From contig JAHLKD010000091.1 of assembly GCA_025526935.1 (NCBI GenBank), positions 124,001 to 188,000 on the forward strand: a stretch of DNA of 64,000 nt, read 5' to 3'. Under the pieces are notes generated by a model. That model had not been told where the DNA came from and did not search any database. It worked only from the letters and a program-made list of their open reading frames with translations. This stretch comes from Cladochytrium replicatum (Eukaryota > Chytridiomycota > Chytridiomycetes > Cladochytriales > Cladochytriaceae). Both the position numbers and the translations under genes were made by a program. Positions within the stretch are counted from its first letter, which is position 1. Each line of letters opens with the position of its first letter. Positions 36,431-48,535 of this stretch are shown here, piece after piece.

Positions 36431-36778
36431 CTACCGTAAACTCTGCTGTCTCCACTGACTCAGAGCCATCAGGTGATCCAATTCCTGTAAGCCTTTGAGG
36501 TTGAAGCAGAGAGTTCCGCCAGAAATAAGTTGTTTAATATTGATATCAGTGGGCAGCGTGAGGCGCTGTGTTTGAGAATTGGATGCGGAAAAGCTAGAAG
36601 CATTGGAGATCATGATCGGAACGGACGCACCAGAGGAGGTAGCGGCACCGATGAGCATTGCAACGACCCAAACCAGGATACCGAGTCTGTATGGAATGGT
36701 CGGGGTAGGGACCTGAGTTTGGGATGTAAGCAGAGGGGGGGGGTGGCAATCGTCGGTATTCGCGTCTCTTAAGATCAA
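36431..36778 (-). pseudogene. Truncated paralogue of the orphan single-pass protein
   Basis: The frame encodes a Pro-rich N terminus, one hydrophobic helix ('LGILVWVVAMLIGAATSSG') and then 'LTLPTDINIKQLISGGTLCF', which aligns with 'LTLPVDIRVNQPLTGGTVRY' of the neighbour. It stops after about 115 residues, before the Cys-rich part. No continuation is visible downstream. I read it as a partial tandem duplicate. Confidence 0.6.
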
Positions 36779-37356
36779 GTGGTCGCTGGAGCGAACAGAA
36801 ATACTTCTATGGACCTAACACAAAGCGCATGTAAGTTCCAATGGGATGACGATATTTGTACGGTTGAACTTATCTAGCTACCACAAATAGCGGCGATTAG
36901 CTTCCGCTCAACGAATCCTGCGGGTGGGAGCAGCCGTGATCCAAGGAGACTCACGAGGAACAGGGAATTTGAAGATGGCGAAAGAAAAAGACACAGCTCC
37001 AGCAGTCGTTCGGGTGTTGCTCCGCAGGTCTCCTACAATCCAAAAGTATCAATGAAGACTAGAACAACCCCAGGAAGAAATATGGTCGATTAAACATGGA
37101 AAACTCGCACTATGCACACACATGCACATGGGCGGTGTCGAGTCTTCACATACCAAAAAAGTTGGGAAATATTTACGATCTGCATAAGATTTGTACCGTA
37201 GCCTGGGTGCTGCAGATACCAGATGATTAATGCCCGTACGGTGACATGAAATGATAAATGGAATAGCAGAAAGACCAACTCTCACCGACTCATTATAATT
37301 ATTTCATTATTAAAACCAACATCGAAAATTTGCTACCCATGGGACCAAACTGAAAA
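36779..37356. other. Intergenic region, no gene seen
   Basis: This lies between the truncated paralogue and the esterase. It includes a homopurine run near 36730-36745 and otherwise no feature I can name. It likely carries the esterase promoter. Confidence 0.4.
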
Positions 37357-38352
37357 ATGGTTACAACCGCAACGCACAAATCTGTGTTGAACTGTGTTGC
37401 TTATCTCCTGTATCTGACAGCATCTGTATCGATTCGGCGCATACTCAGGCGGAACAAGGGAAGCTCTTTGTCAGATCTGCCATGGTTGAGTGAAATTGCT
37501 GTGCGATACCTTCGTTACAGCGTGACCAACACACTCGAAGGAGCCCGCAAGATCGAGAGTGTAACGGCAAAAGTAGCGAACCTTACCATCAGCGAGAAAC
37601 CGACACATTTCCGAGGGGATGGATTTCATGGACACTGGATCGGTGCAGACAACCCTGAACATGCGCTTGTGTTGTATCTCCACGGAGGAGGTTACTCGTT
37701 CTGCACTTCTTTGACGTACGTGGAGTCTTTGATCGAGCTGCGAAAACTCGTCGGTGCTCGCGTCTTCTCGCTGGAATACGAACGTGCTCCTGAGAGCAAG
37801 TTCCCGGGACAACTGAACGAGGCTCTTGCAGCAATGAGGTTTCTAGTGAGCATCCGGAGGCAGGGACAGGCTCTGTTCGTCATGGGTGATTCTGCCGGTG
37901 GAAATCTTGTCCTGGCGCTCCTGCAACGACTTGAAGATAAAGAGCGGAAACAGCTCGCCGGAGCCATCCTTGTTTCTCCATGGGTGGACATGAGCCATCC
38001 TGCAACGTCGGAGCTTAATGCTGTGTACGACTTGGTTAACCAGGAACAGTTGGACGCCCACGTCGAGCGGTACATTCCAGCGGGTGCATCCCTAACCGAC
38101 CCACTCGTCTCACCAGTGTATGCCGATCTGGCGGGTCTTTGTCCATTGTTCATCCACTACGGTGGCCGGGAGCTATTTGCGGCTGATATTGAGAGATTCA
38201 TCGAACGTGCACGAGCCACGACTGGTCTAGAAGTCGAAGTATTTCGTGAGCCGCTGGCACCACACATCACAGTGATGCTACCGAAGTTTTTTCCGACAAT
38301 GGCACAACCAGGGTTATCTGCCATTGCTTCTTTCGTAGACCAAAAAAGTTGA
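37357..38352 (+). CDS. HSL-type alpha/beta hydrolase (esterase/lipase)
   Basis: A single exon encodes 331 aa. The oxyanion-hole motif is 'YLHGGGYSF' and the nucleophile elbow is 'FVMGDSAGGNL', the pattern of the hormone-sensitive-lipase family. The likely acid lies in the region following 'PLFIHYGGRE', and the catalytic His is in 'LAPHITVML'. An N-terminal hydrophobic stretch 'SVLNCVAYLLYLTASVSI' may be a membrane anchor. The gene is intronless, unlike most neighbours. A broken tandem copy follows at 39597. The substrate is probably a short-chain or sterol ester. Confidence 0.9.
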   Translation: MVTTATHKSVLNCVAYLLYLTASVSIRRILRRNKGSSLSDLPWLSEIAVRYLRYSVTNTLEGARKIESVTAKVANLTISEKPTHFRGDGFHGHWIGADNPEHALVLYLHGGGYSFCTSLTYVESLIELRKLVGARVFSLEYERAPESKFPGQLNEALAAMRFLVSIRRQGQALFVMGDSAGGNLVLALLQRLEDKERKQLAGAILVSPWVDMSHPATSELNAVYDLVNQEQLDAHVERYIPAGASLTDPLVSPVYADLAGLCPLFIHYGGRELFAADIERFIERARATTGLEVEVFREPLAPHITVMLPKFFPTMAQPGLSAIASFVDQKS

Positions 38353-39147
38353 TGTCGTGCTACTTCAGGAAGATGGGATGCGTCACAATAAGGAGTGTGA
38401 AAATTCTTGTAGAATGTGAATGACATAAAGATAAAACCGGTCCAATTTTCCCTCAGAATAAAAACAAACCATGCAGATGTTGGGCATTTGTCTCGCATTT
38501 CTCTCGCTTTCCTTCAGTATCGCCTCGGCTGACCCGCTTCAACGTCATAATTGACTCATCAGGTTCGAAGGCATACCCCGTCTCCGTCTTCCAAACCTGG
38601 TTCTTCCGCGCCTTCAACTCAAATCGCACCGATGTCAAAGACTCGAGAACACAAACTTTGTGCACATCTGAACGGGGATTTAATATCACTCTGAATCGAA
38701 AAGCAAGAATCCGAATCGTGGTGTCGAAGCAGCCGCTATTGCGTTTCAGGTCATACTTATTCGAGTCTGCAAAAGATGGAATGCAGCCGTGAGGACCAGA
38801 TTTCGAGCGATGAATGCTCCAGAACATTTGGCAGCGACTCCACATGGTTTTTGTGTCTCTGCTTTGTACATTCCTTTGGATCGATGTTCACTCCCAGAAA
38901 CAAAAACAGAAAAATACAGGAGCAATGATATCACTTTCCAATGGTCATACCAAAACCTGTCAAACATTCGTATGCCACGAAACTCTACATATTGATCTGG
39001 AGCACGGCATTGCGGCGTTGAGGGGATGGCTGCATCTGCGAGAGTCGAAGAAGAGAGGTGGAGATGTTGCAGGAAGCACTTGTTGGAACAGCATCGGAAC
39101 CCCGGGCTAGATCGAGCCAGTATAAAGTTCCATGAGACACGACATCA
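38353..39147. other. Intergenic region with an unassigned minus-strand frame
   Basis: An open frame of 130 codons on the minus strand (38453-38845) contains a plausible segment 'VCVLESLTSVRFELKARKNQ'. A second frame (38746-38967) overlaps it. I cannot join them by splice sites or assign a family, so I list them as possible coding only. Confidence 0.3.
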
Positions 39148-39221
39148 ATCTTCAACGGGCGTAGAGGAGCTGAATGGTTGGAAAATCTTCAACGGGCGTA
39201 GAGGAGCTGAATGGTTGGAAA
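39148..39221. repeat. 37 bp direct tandem repeat, two copies
   Basis: The unit beginning ATCTTCAACGGGCGTAGAGG occupies 39148-39184 and repeats at 39185-39221. It lies between the intact esterase and its broken copy. It may be a footprint of the same local duplication activity. Confidence 0.85.
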
Positions 39222-39596
39222 TTTAGCGATTTTGGATGTCACAATGTTCCCAGAGCGGATGTACGTTGCGGATCTGAAGCCAAACATGACGAACTTGTCT
39301 TTGCTGGGATTTGTCACGTACTTTGCATAATGTGCGGCAGCCCAGTTGAATTGGCACGTGTAGCTTCATATGTTCTTCAGAATCGACCGGATGAGTTGGT
39401 CAGAATTGGGATCAGATTAACCGACACTACATGTATATCAGATTCTAATGGTCCTCAGAGTTGTCGATATTCATCTTTTCTATGAAATAGATTCATGCGG
39501 TGTGACGCTGTGTGACGCTGTTGGGACACTTGCGGTTCAAAGCATTGAGATTGGGCAGCTTGTTTTCATGTACTAGCACTAACCCTAATCACTGGG

Positions 39597-40353
39597 TTGT
39601 TGATGAAACCCCCGGACCGACCCCTCCTATTATATTTCCACGGAGGAGCCCACTCGTTCTGTTCATCGCTAACCTATGTTGAAACGTTGGGTCAGCTTGG
39701 TAGACTGGCTGGCATTCGCATAATTTCGCTTGAATATGGACTTGCTCCAGCGACCAAGTTCCCAGGCAAGCTGAACGAGGCTCTTGCTGCATTCAGGTTC
39801 CTTCTGAAAAGCCGGAAGCCAGGGCAGGCTGTGTTCGTCATGGGCGACTCGGCTGGTGGAAATCTTGTCCTCGCACTTCTGCAAACAAGTTGACGATAGC
39901 GAGTGGAAACTGCTGGTAGGAGCCATCCTCATCGCTCCGTGGGTTGACCTGAGCCGCCCACCATGACAGCACAGAATACTCGTACGATTCTGTCGAACAG
40001 GAATAGATTACGCCTCATGTCGAGGACTTCGTTCCATAAGGAGTTTCTTTTGCCGACCGCTCATCTCGCCCGTATACGCCGACCTCAAAGGATTTTGCCC
40101 GTTGCTCGCATACTACGGTGGCCGTGAAGTGCTTGCAGGGGACATTGAGCGCCGCACATCGAACGTGCCAGCGAAAGCCCGCGAAACACCAGCTTTGGAA
40201 GTCCAAGTATTTCGCGACCCCGTGGCACCACACGTAGCCGTGATGTTGCCACAGGTTCTCCCCAACACTTTCTGGCCCAGGTACAGCCGCCTTTTCATCA
40301 TTTGTCAAACGCAAGGCAGTTTGATGTGCAACGCACCATGTGTACCGACTTGA
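39597..40353 (+). pseudogene. Frameshifted tandem copy of the HSL-type esterase
   Basis: The first block (39597-39893) matches the neighbour's central part, including 'LEYGLAPATKFPGKLNEAL' and 'FVMGDSAGGNLVLALLQ', but the oxyanion motif is HGGA rather than HGGG. The frame then breaks near 39890 with a stop. Further blocks are readable in other frames: 'APWVDLSRP' near 39945, 'YADLKGFCPLLAYYGGRE' near 40080-40130, and 'DPVAPHVAVMLPQ' near 40220. The N-terminal 80-odd residues are absent. Confidence 0.8.
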
Positions 40354-40557
40354 TAACCGAGAATAAGTGATCCTCTGTGTTTCGATACAATGTCTACACT
40401 GCTTCCCTTAAGTCCTAGTGCTCCTTAGTACAACGATGCAAGCATGTCGCAGTTCGCAGTTCCCCCAACCTTCTTTTCTTAAAATGCAGAATTAGTCCCC
40501 TTTTTCCTTGTGTGTCTCAAGTGAAAAATTTCAGATGCGCCTTCCCCAGCTTTGTGA
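40354..40557. other. Intergenic spacer
   Basis: A short gap between the esterase pseudogene and the receptor gene. It should contain the receptor promoter; no motif can be named. Confidence 0.35.
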
Positions 40558-43266
40558 ATGTATTTTGGAGGATTAATGGGTGCTGTGGGTCGAAGCCGCT
40601 ACGTACGGCAACCTTCGTTGCTGATGGCTGCCATGCTCGCTCTGTCGTCTGCGCGTGCGACTGAGTCAATGGGGCCAGTCCCCGGACTAGCAAACGCACT
40701 CATTACCGATAATCAACAACCCGTCACAACATGCACCCCCGCCAGCGAGGCAATATCGATATGCAAGCCTTACGTTACCTGGTCGACCACTCCGGAAGAT
40801 GCGATAGTAGGGCTGACACTAGGGAAATACAAAAGGGAACACAAGGACCTTGTTGCCAAGTACGACGCAGACTGCGACATCGCTTGGACAAGATACATGT
40901 GTACTTGGATGTACCCTGTTTGTACGACTCTTAATAATGGTGAGCTCTTGTTTTGCAGCTCGGTGTGAATTGATTGATGCTTCCAAACAGGATCAATAAA
41001 CGTGGAGTCTACTGTGTGTCCGTCACTAATGAATGATACATACAACCGATGCTACAGAACATTCACCAGTTTTCACGACAAGCACCTCGAGGAATTCCTT
41101 CAATTAACAATCCCCTTGAACACCAGCGTATCGAACTGCCATGGCGATATTGCGAACCCACTCAAAACAATTTCGCAAACCTTCACTTGCTTTGACCCTC
41201 TCAAGACCAAGCTTCCAAATCACACAGACGAAACTTCGCTAACAAGCTGCTTAGCGGAGTCTGGGTGCTGTCTGAGGTATCAATGAACGGTCATTTGCTC
41301 ATTCATCATTGATCGTGCTCACTTTCAGCTGCCCTCCGGCTTATTACTTCTACCCGAATGGCTACGCTGCCATTTTTGTGGCGGTTACTGGAGCTTTCAA
41401 GCTGATATCCCTCCTTTTGGTGTTAGCAACTGCCATCACCTACATTGTTCTCCCGACCAAGCGATCGCACCCACGAAAAGTTGTGCTGTTCATAAGTATT
41501 TCGATGGCTCTTTGGATTCTGCCAGCATCCATTGGGTTCATGTCACCATCCAAGGTTTTCTGCAAAGATGAGATTACTTTGGCTAGTCAGAGCAATAACT
41601 GGCTGTGTGGAATTACGGGTGCCTTCTTTATATTTGGTATGCTGAGTACTGCGACGTGGTCGACTTTTATGTTGGTCAACATTCATGTGGTATGCCATTT
41701 CAGCTTCAATGTTAAATCATCTAATGTTCTTCAAAACGTAACAGCAAGCGGTGTGGCAGTCTTCTATACTGGGACATTACTATTTGGTTCACCACGTCAT
41801 ATGTTGGGGAGTTCCGCTCCTCCTCACAATCTCTACGGTGTTCACTGGCTCAATCAGATATGACTTCGGCCCAGTCTGCTTTGCTTCCGAAGAAACGGCT
41901 ACGTTCATCATCTTCATCCCAATTTTCTTAATCGTGCTCCCCGGGATGCTTTTACATATCTACACAACGATCTGGTTGACCAGTCGAGTTCGCGAACAGA
42001 GAGCCAATCCAGATATACATCGCCAGTCGATGCCCTCCACCCGCAATTTCTCAAGCGTGCAACTCGCACGGGTCGAGAGCGGTGTCAGTATCTCAGCACT
42101 TGCACCACCAACTCCACCACAGCATCCTGTCTTAGGGAATCCTGTGTCGTCGTCACCAACGCCGCCAAACTTCTTAATGATCAGAAACATATCTGATACA
42201 AACGTGGCGGCAAGCCCGTTCGGTCCCACCGTCCCCCAGGAGCAAGTCAATACACCGATTGGAACACCGTACAGCCAGAGCCACCTGACCACAACAACCA
42301 TGTCTACCGGCTCAAGTGGCGGGCCACGGCGAGCAGCTGGACGCCGAGTGAGTCGTGGGGATGTCACAGCAGCTGTTGGAAATATTGCTGTGCCAGCAAC
42401 GCCCCCACTTGCGCCAACGTATCCTCCACCGCAACCGGGGCCAACAACGCCAACGAGGGCAAAGAGGTCGCCGTCAACTTTGGCACATGAGAGGTCGACC
42501 ACTCCAATTCTTCCTCCCCCCACGCCTGCACAAACACCAGCACCACCACGACCGAGGCCGCTGATCATTGGAGCGAGAACCGTTCAATGGCGAACGTGGG
42601 GCTTGTTTCTGTCTTATGTACTATGCCCCGTTCTCGTACTGGTAAGTAAATTTTGTTCACATCACAAAGTCGGGGCTGAAAATTCTTGTTCAGTTCTTCT
42701 TCGAGTACAACATCAAGGGAGTAAGCTCATTGGTGGATTACAAAAATCCCTTCGACAGTGACGTAATGCACGACTATCTTCTCTGCATGGCGAAGGATGG
42801 GCAGGATGCATGTGCCATCGACTTCATTCGAGGGGGTCGGATCCCCCACCTGTGGGTGACCGTCGTCATCGACTTTATAATATCTATATCGGGGATCTAC
42901 CCATTCTTCGCGTTCACCTTCCGCAGTGAGGTCGGGAAAGAGTGGAAGGATGTTCTGCAGCGAAAGGGGGTTTGGAAGAAGGATGAAAGGATGGGTTCAG
43001 CTGGGGAGAGATGGAAGAATAGGTTTGGATGGTTCAGGTCGCTCAAACGGATGGCTGGGAACGCGACGCGGAAAAAGAAGGACCCTCCAAAAGCGGATTC
43101 AGAGACGGAGGCGGAGATGGTCGTGGGGCCGGCTTTGACACCAAATCCTGCCGACACTACTTTGCCGCCTGTACCGCGTTCGTCCATTTCTCCGGCGCAA
43201 CAGCAGGAAATGAGAGCTTATTTGGAGGAAATGAGATGGGGCAGGAATATGAGCGATAGAAAGTGA
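40558..43266 (+). CDS. Frizzled/Smoothened-like seven-TM receptor with cysteine-rich domain
   Basis: Five exons (40558-40939, 40991-41276, 41329-41689, 41760-42641, 42694-43266) give 827 aa. An N-terminal signal peptide ('LLMAAMLALSSARA') is followed by an extracellular region with about a dozen Cys. Its core 'CDIAWTRYMCTWMYPVC' and 'CPSLMNDTYNRC' have the spacing of a Frizzled CRD. A second Cys cluster follows, 'ESGCCLRSCPPAYYF'. The seven helices begin at 'AAIFVAVTGAFKLISLLLVL' and include 'WGVPLLLTISTVF' and 'FIIFIPIFLIVLPGMLL'. The loop between helices 5 and 6 is about 200 residues and very Pro/Thr/Ser-rich. The tail after helix 7 is charged and lacks the KTxxxW Dishevelled-binding motif of animal Frizzled. 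Ligand and partner are unknown; an intact Wnt pathway is not expected in fungi. Confidence 0.86.
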
Positions 43267-43752
43267 GTTTTTCTTTGATGATTGGTGTCACCTGAGCTGT
43301 TGTTCTTTTGTTCGTTTGGTTCTTGACATTTCTTTGATCTAGCAAAGGAAACGCCTTTTCTGTTTGTTAGTTTTTTTGTGTTTCTTGGATGCGTTTTGTT
43401 TGCATGTTAGCTAATCTTCCGCACATTTGTGCTCTGACACTTCACTCGCAGCGTCCCTTTTTTTTAAGTTTTTTTCGTCGATTGTTCTCTTACATACCCA
43501 ATTGTATCACTAGTGTTCATTTGGTTTAGTGCTCTTTTTCTTATTACAAATAGGAAATCAGTTTAATCCCACGAATCTGCATGAATTTTGAGTCACTTTA
43601 AAGTGACCCTTTCTGGGTCACACCGTCCATATCAGGACAATGTGTCACATCACCCACAAAACGACCAGTTGAAAACCCCCGCCTGCCCGGCTATTTGACC
43701 CATCAGAACTTTTCAACAGGATCGTAACCAAGAATTAAACGCTCAACACAAG
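43267..43752. other. Intergenic region, T-rich
   Basis: This lies between the receptor and PEX11. The first 300 nt are T-rich, probably receptor 3' UTR. No gene is seen. Confidence 0.4.
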
Positions 43753-44820
43753 ATGGTGGCTGCCAGCAACGGATCTCGTCCACAAGCGGACGCTGTCGCT
43801 CTCCCCTCAAAGCCTGTCCCCGCGATGACATCCAGCGACGAAGAGCTCCACGCGCACCACGGCCCAATAGTTGGCCGCGTTCTAGCAATGCACCATGCCT
43901 TGATCCTGACAGATGGCCGCGACAAGATGTTCAAGGTATTTCTCAGTCATAACGACCACTATGCGTCTAATCTCACCATTCTCTTTATTGATGGATCACA
44001 TAGCTTACACAATTTTCCGCACGAATGATTTTGTGGTCTGCCGCAACCCTTCGGCCACAACTGCAGCAATTCCTTGAATCCTATGGAAAGGATGTCGAGG
44101 TTCCAGATCTACCTGTTCCGCTCCAGAAACGACTGAACTCGATCGTCGCGGCCATGTCGCTTACACGGAAAGTCATCCGCACTTTCCACTGGCTCGAGCC
44201 CATCGAGAAGATGGTCGAGGTCGATCCAGCCGTTTACCCAGACGACCGTGTCCGACACAACATGCTGGTGATCAACCACATTGTTGGGTAAACCTCAACA
44301 TTATTTGATTTTCTTTTCTCACATGCCTCAATTCAGCACTGCGTGTAACGTCGCAGACGACATCAACTGCCTCGCCAAGATCGGCGTCCTCAGCTCAAAG
44401 ACCGGAAAGCTCTGGGGTCCGCGCGCTTCCCAGCTTTGGTTCACCTGCATCTGGCTCGACCTCTACGAAAACACAATGTCGTTCTTGGACGTCTACACAC
44501 TCAAGAAAACCGCGCTCCGACGCAATCTCCGAAAGGCAGAGTCGCCCGTCCCGCTCCACAAGCGCCAGCCGACGACAATGTCGGTGCTCCTGCCATCGAA
44601 AAGCAGCACGGGCACCGTCCAGCAGCTCGACACACGTCTACGAGCCATCTACACGATCTATTTCAAGCTGTTGATGGATCTGATTTACTGCTCGTACGAC
44701 GTGTTCCACCTCGAAGGGAAGGGGTGGGATCAGGGGTGGCAGGTGTGGACGGGATTGATTTCGGCATGGATCGGTGCACATAAGCTCTATGGAAAGCTTC
44801 GTGACCGCATGTTTAACTGA
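43753..44820 (+). CDS. PEX11: PEX11-family peroxisome proliferation protein
   Basis: PEX11 proteins bend and elongate the peroxisomal membrane before division. Three exons (43753-43935, 44004-44287, 44337-44820) give 316 aa. Family landmarks are 'DGRDKMFKLTQFSARMILW' in the N-terminal amphipathic helix, 'SLTRKVIRTFHWLEP', and the C-terminal 'DLIYCSYDVFHLEGKGWDQG' before the final helix. A Ser/Ala-rich stretch precedes the domain. A downstream insert near residue 240 ('KRQPTTMSVLLPSKSSTG') is polar. Confidence 0.85.
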
Positions 44821-45093
44821 GGGCCTCATGTGTTATATATCCCTTGTTTTCCTCGTATACGTATAGCAATAATATACCATGTTGGATTGATTGAGTTTGA
44901 AAGGAAGTATATTTGAAAATCACCACTGGTACTCCTTCACAATTGAAACGTTGCTGACATTTTTTCTCTCGGAAGTTGTAATTCACTCATCAAACAAGGA
45001 TCGAGCATGGAAGAAACGCAAGCAAAAAGTTTCGTGAAACCGGCAACAAAACGCTGCACGCCATTTTACCATTTTTTGAGATACCAACATCTT
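44821..45093. other. Convergent 3' intergenic spacer
   Basis: This lies between convergent PEX11 and PCF11. It is A/T-rich, with 3' UTRs likely and no gene seen. Confidence 0.4.
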
Positions 45094-48036
45094 TTAAAAT
45101 GAAGCCAAATGAATCAAAATCGTCGGTCTGAATAGTGCAATCAACTGCCTCTTCGCATCCCTATACCCATCACCCCCATTCCCGCTACTTGAACTTCCAT
45201 CCGCCAGAGGCACGATCCCGCTACTCCCCAGACTTCCACTCGCACGCGGCACCATAATCGCCGACGAAACGGCTTCCAGAGTCGCCGGAGAGAGCAACGG
45301 AAGGCCTTGCGACGACAAATTTTTCGTGTAGGGGCCGCTTGTCGTTATGGGCAGCATTGAAGGGGCATCTTCCCTCCTAGTGTCTCCATCCGGATCGGGT
45401 TTCACAAATCCAAAGGGCCTCGCATCCGAACCGAAAGGTGACGCACCTCGTTGAGATGACAGATTAGCAACGTCATCTTCTCCATCACGTTTCCGCTTGC
45501 CAGCGTTCGAACCAGAAATGGGCGGAGTTGACGTCGCAGAAGTTGGGGGCTTCAGACCTGGGGGCGACGTAATCGCTACACCGTCCGGGAGCGACTGGTG
45601 ATCGCGGTGACAAGTGCAGTGAAACAGCTTAACGATTTTAAAATGTCAGAGAATGAATTTTCAAAAAAAGGAGGGGGAAGGTGAGGTTGTTTCGGGATAT
45701 TGGTAGAAGAGTAGGTTAATTCAGTAAAGCCCGTTTAGATTTTTTTGTTTTGTTTGTTTTAAAGTTATGACGATAGTTTGGCGAGGGCAAAAACAATATC
45801 CAAATTGACCGTGTCGGTTGCAAGTGAGCGACGAGCACGGAGTATGGAGAAGAAGCAGTCTCAGTCAATATACCACAGAAATACAAAGACCCCCGCCCAG
45901 ATTTACCTTATTGTTTACTCTGACAGCATTGCGGAACATCCACTCTTCCTGATCTTCATCGAAAAACGTCTTGAGCGTCTCATTGCAGATACCGCAAGTC
46001 GCATTTTGTAACCCATCCGTGGGAACATCGTGTGATTTCTCTTCAACTGGCTTTTCGGTGACCTTCTCTTTGTTTTCGAAGAAGGAGGTTGGGGCTGTTC
46101 AATCATAGTTAAGTACAATCAACTAACAAGGGAACCCGTTCTTACTTACCATGAGAGCTCTTGACAAGAAAGTCAGTCTCAAGTTCCGTAACCCACGCCT
46201 CCCCGGCAAGGTACCACTCCCTCGACATCGCCCTCTTGTCCTTCTCCTTAATCCTCTTGTTTTGCCTAAAATGCCAATCCAAGTGCTCCGAATTTCGTTC
46301 TTTGCCAGTATCTGTGCGGGCGTATCGTGAACCACATTGTGCGCACTGAATCTCGAGACTCTCGTACAAAAATGCCACCAATCCAGTCACCTTTTGGTTC
46401 ACACCTTGGTTTGTGAGCAAAATGCGTGGGAACGAGGAGGAAGGAACGGTAGGCATCCGCGGAGCAACTATTGGGTTCGGAGGCGTGGTGGTTACGGTAC
46501 CAGAAAGGAGGCCAAGGCCGATCAAACTGTCGAGGGATACCGGCGCATTGGTCCCGTATACTTGCGAAATGGGGGGGAGAATGCCGAACGCTCCTGCAGA
46601 GAAGGCGGGTTGGACCAGCGGGTTAACCAGTGGTGGAATCGAGACTGCTGCGGCAAACGGATTAGCGAGCGGTGGGATGGATAAAGGAACAGATAGGGGC
46701 GTTTCAGGTGTTGGGATCGGCAGAACAGGTGCATTTGGTGGTGAGATTTGCAGCAACTTCTCCTTGATCCGCTCGACTGTCAGAGCATCCAACGCAGTAC
46801 TCTGGACTACTTTGAGAAGCTTCCCCGACGATAAACAACGTAAATGAATGGAATACTTGGTTTGTGATTCCGCTTACCTGAGAACAAATTACTACTTGTT
46901 CGTTATCGACACGACTGAGAGGGTTAAGTGCAGCCATTTGCTGTTTCTGAAGTAGGAGCATCTGGATTTGCTGCTCAATCGCAATTGTCGCGGCGTTCAT
47001 GACCGGCACGACTGGAGGTAATGGACGGGTAACAACCAGTTCTGTTCCTATGTGCGGCCGAGGAGCTTCACGGTAATGGCTTTGATAGTCCGTCTGTGAT
47101 TAGAAACTCTTAATACCTGTTTTGTGGTTTTGGGCATATGTAAATTAAAAGCTTACTCGAGCTTGACTCCTTTCCGCGGGGTAATTACGGTCGTGCTGGG
47201 ATGAAAAGGGCTCTTTGTGCTCTCTGAAAAAGATCGATGTGTCATTAGCTTTGTGATATCGCAGAAATTGTATTCTTACACACATTGATGATTGTGGATA
47301 TTGTCCATTTCGTCTTGGCTGTTGTGACAACGTCGTGAGAATTTATGACTAAGAACATAGCAAAACCATACCACAAAGATTGGATTGACATGGATATGCT
47401 GTCCTACGGCTCCTCGTCCCAGGGAAAGTTGCTTTACCGCAGAGTCCAGCTGATGCAGAAGCGTAGGTGGGAAGAGCGGTCCGCCCGGGTGGTTCCACCA
47501 AGTCATGAGCACTTTCTGCAAACGTTGTTTTTCCTCATTCTCCATAGCGTCAAATGCGACCAGGTATGTTCGGATTAAATTTTGCGAGAACTGCTTAGTG
47601 TAAACAGCGCCCAAGTTTTTGCAAATAGAATCGAGCAGGTAGAATACCGGAAGTTTCTGTTTCGGCGGAGCCTAAATTTGGAGATGGGAAAGTTGTAAGT
47701 TTAAACTGAACCAAAAAATTATTGGATAACACAGAAGACGAGGGAAGCCCGAATAAGGTTGTCCCAAACCCATGTACAAAATTGAAGGACAAAGGGGTAA
47801 TGTTGGTTGAGTTCTCATTCCAAATTACAAAGATACAGAAATCAACTCAACCAGATTGTCCATACATTTCGAATTTGATCTTCTATCACTTGAACAATGA
47901 CCGAAGCGGCATGAGAGTTTTCTTGAGCAATGATGGTGAGATTTGTGATAATGGACCTGCAGTTGAACGTTAGATCTCCAACAGACGCTCGATACTCTTG
48001 TCGAAGGGTCTCGAGCTCAGCATCCGTTGGCGCCAT
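45094..48036 (-). CDS. PCF11: PCF11, pre-mRNA cleavage factor with CID
   Basis: PCF11 binds the RNA polymerase II C-terminal domain and bridges it to the mRNA 3'-end cleavage machinery; it also promotes termination. The start is at 48036 ('MAPTDAELETLRQEY'). The CID continues through exons to 'YLLDSICKNLGAVYTKQFSQ' and 'LQKVLMTWWNHPGGPLFP' near 47420-47600. The middle is Gln/Pro/Ile-rich. The C-terminal part holds a zinc finger 'IQCAQCGSRY' followed by 'HLDWHFRQNKRIKEKDKR' (46200-46360), a hallmark of PCF11, and a second Cys pair 'CGICNETLKTFFDED' near 45980. A Pro/Ser-rich tail ends at 45094. Several short introns are present; exact middle boundaries are not resolved. Confidence 0.9.
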
Positions 48037-48535
48037 TCTGGTATTATTCGCACCAGCGTCGGTTGGACAATAGCACTTGGTGAGAAGGTCCGGCAGGGAG
48101 AGTTTGTCTGGCGTGAAAGCGGATTAGTAACCGCACCCAAACACATTTCCAGCACATACCTGAGGGAAAATATAGGGTGGCGAAGAGGAGAGGGATGTGA
48201 GCAAACTACAGAGACACGGGATGTCTTTGATATTGGCGGTAAAACAGCGCCAAATCTACTATCGTTTTGCGAGCTAGTTTCGCAACTGAAACCGACAGGA
48301 GACACACAGACAGCAATTTATTCCGAAAGGTTGGTACCACCTCTCCAGACACAATAACTATGAACGCCAGCAAGTAACAACAAGTAAAGAGGGGGAAGGG
48401 TTGGTTTCGAGAGGTGACCGAGACACAGCCTCTCGAGGGACTTCTTATGATTTAGCGTGAGAAAGTAATATTGAGAATAAACGAGCGTGTTTGTTTTTTG
48501 GAATGTGAGCGTCGCAACATTAAGTGTATACACAT
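48037..48535. other. Intergenic region
   Basis: This lies between the PCF11 start and the RPL9 stop, both minus strand. The open frame at 47998-48357 (plus strand) has no recognisable domain. It probably carries the PCF11 promoter and the RPL9 3' UTR. Confidence 0.4.
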
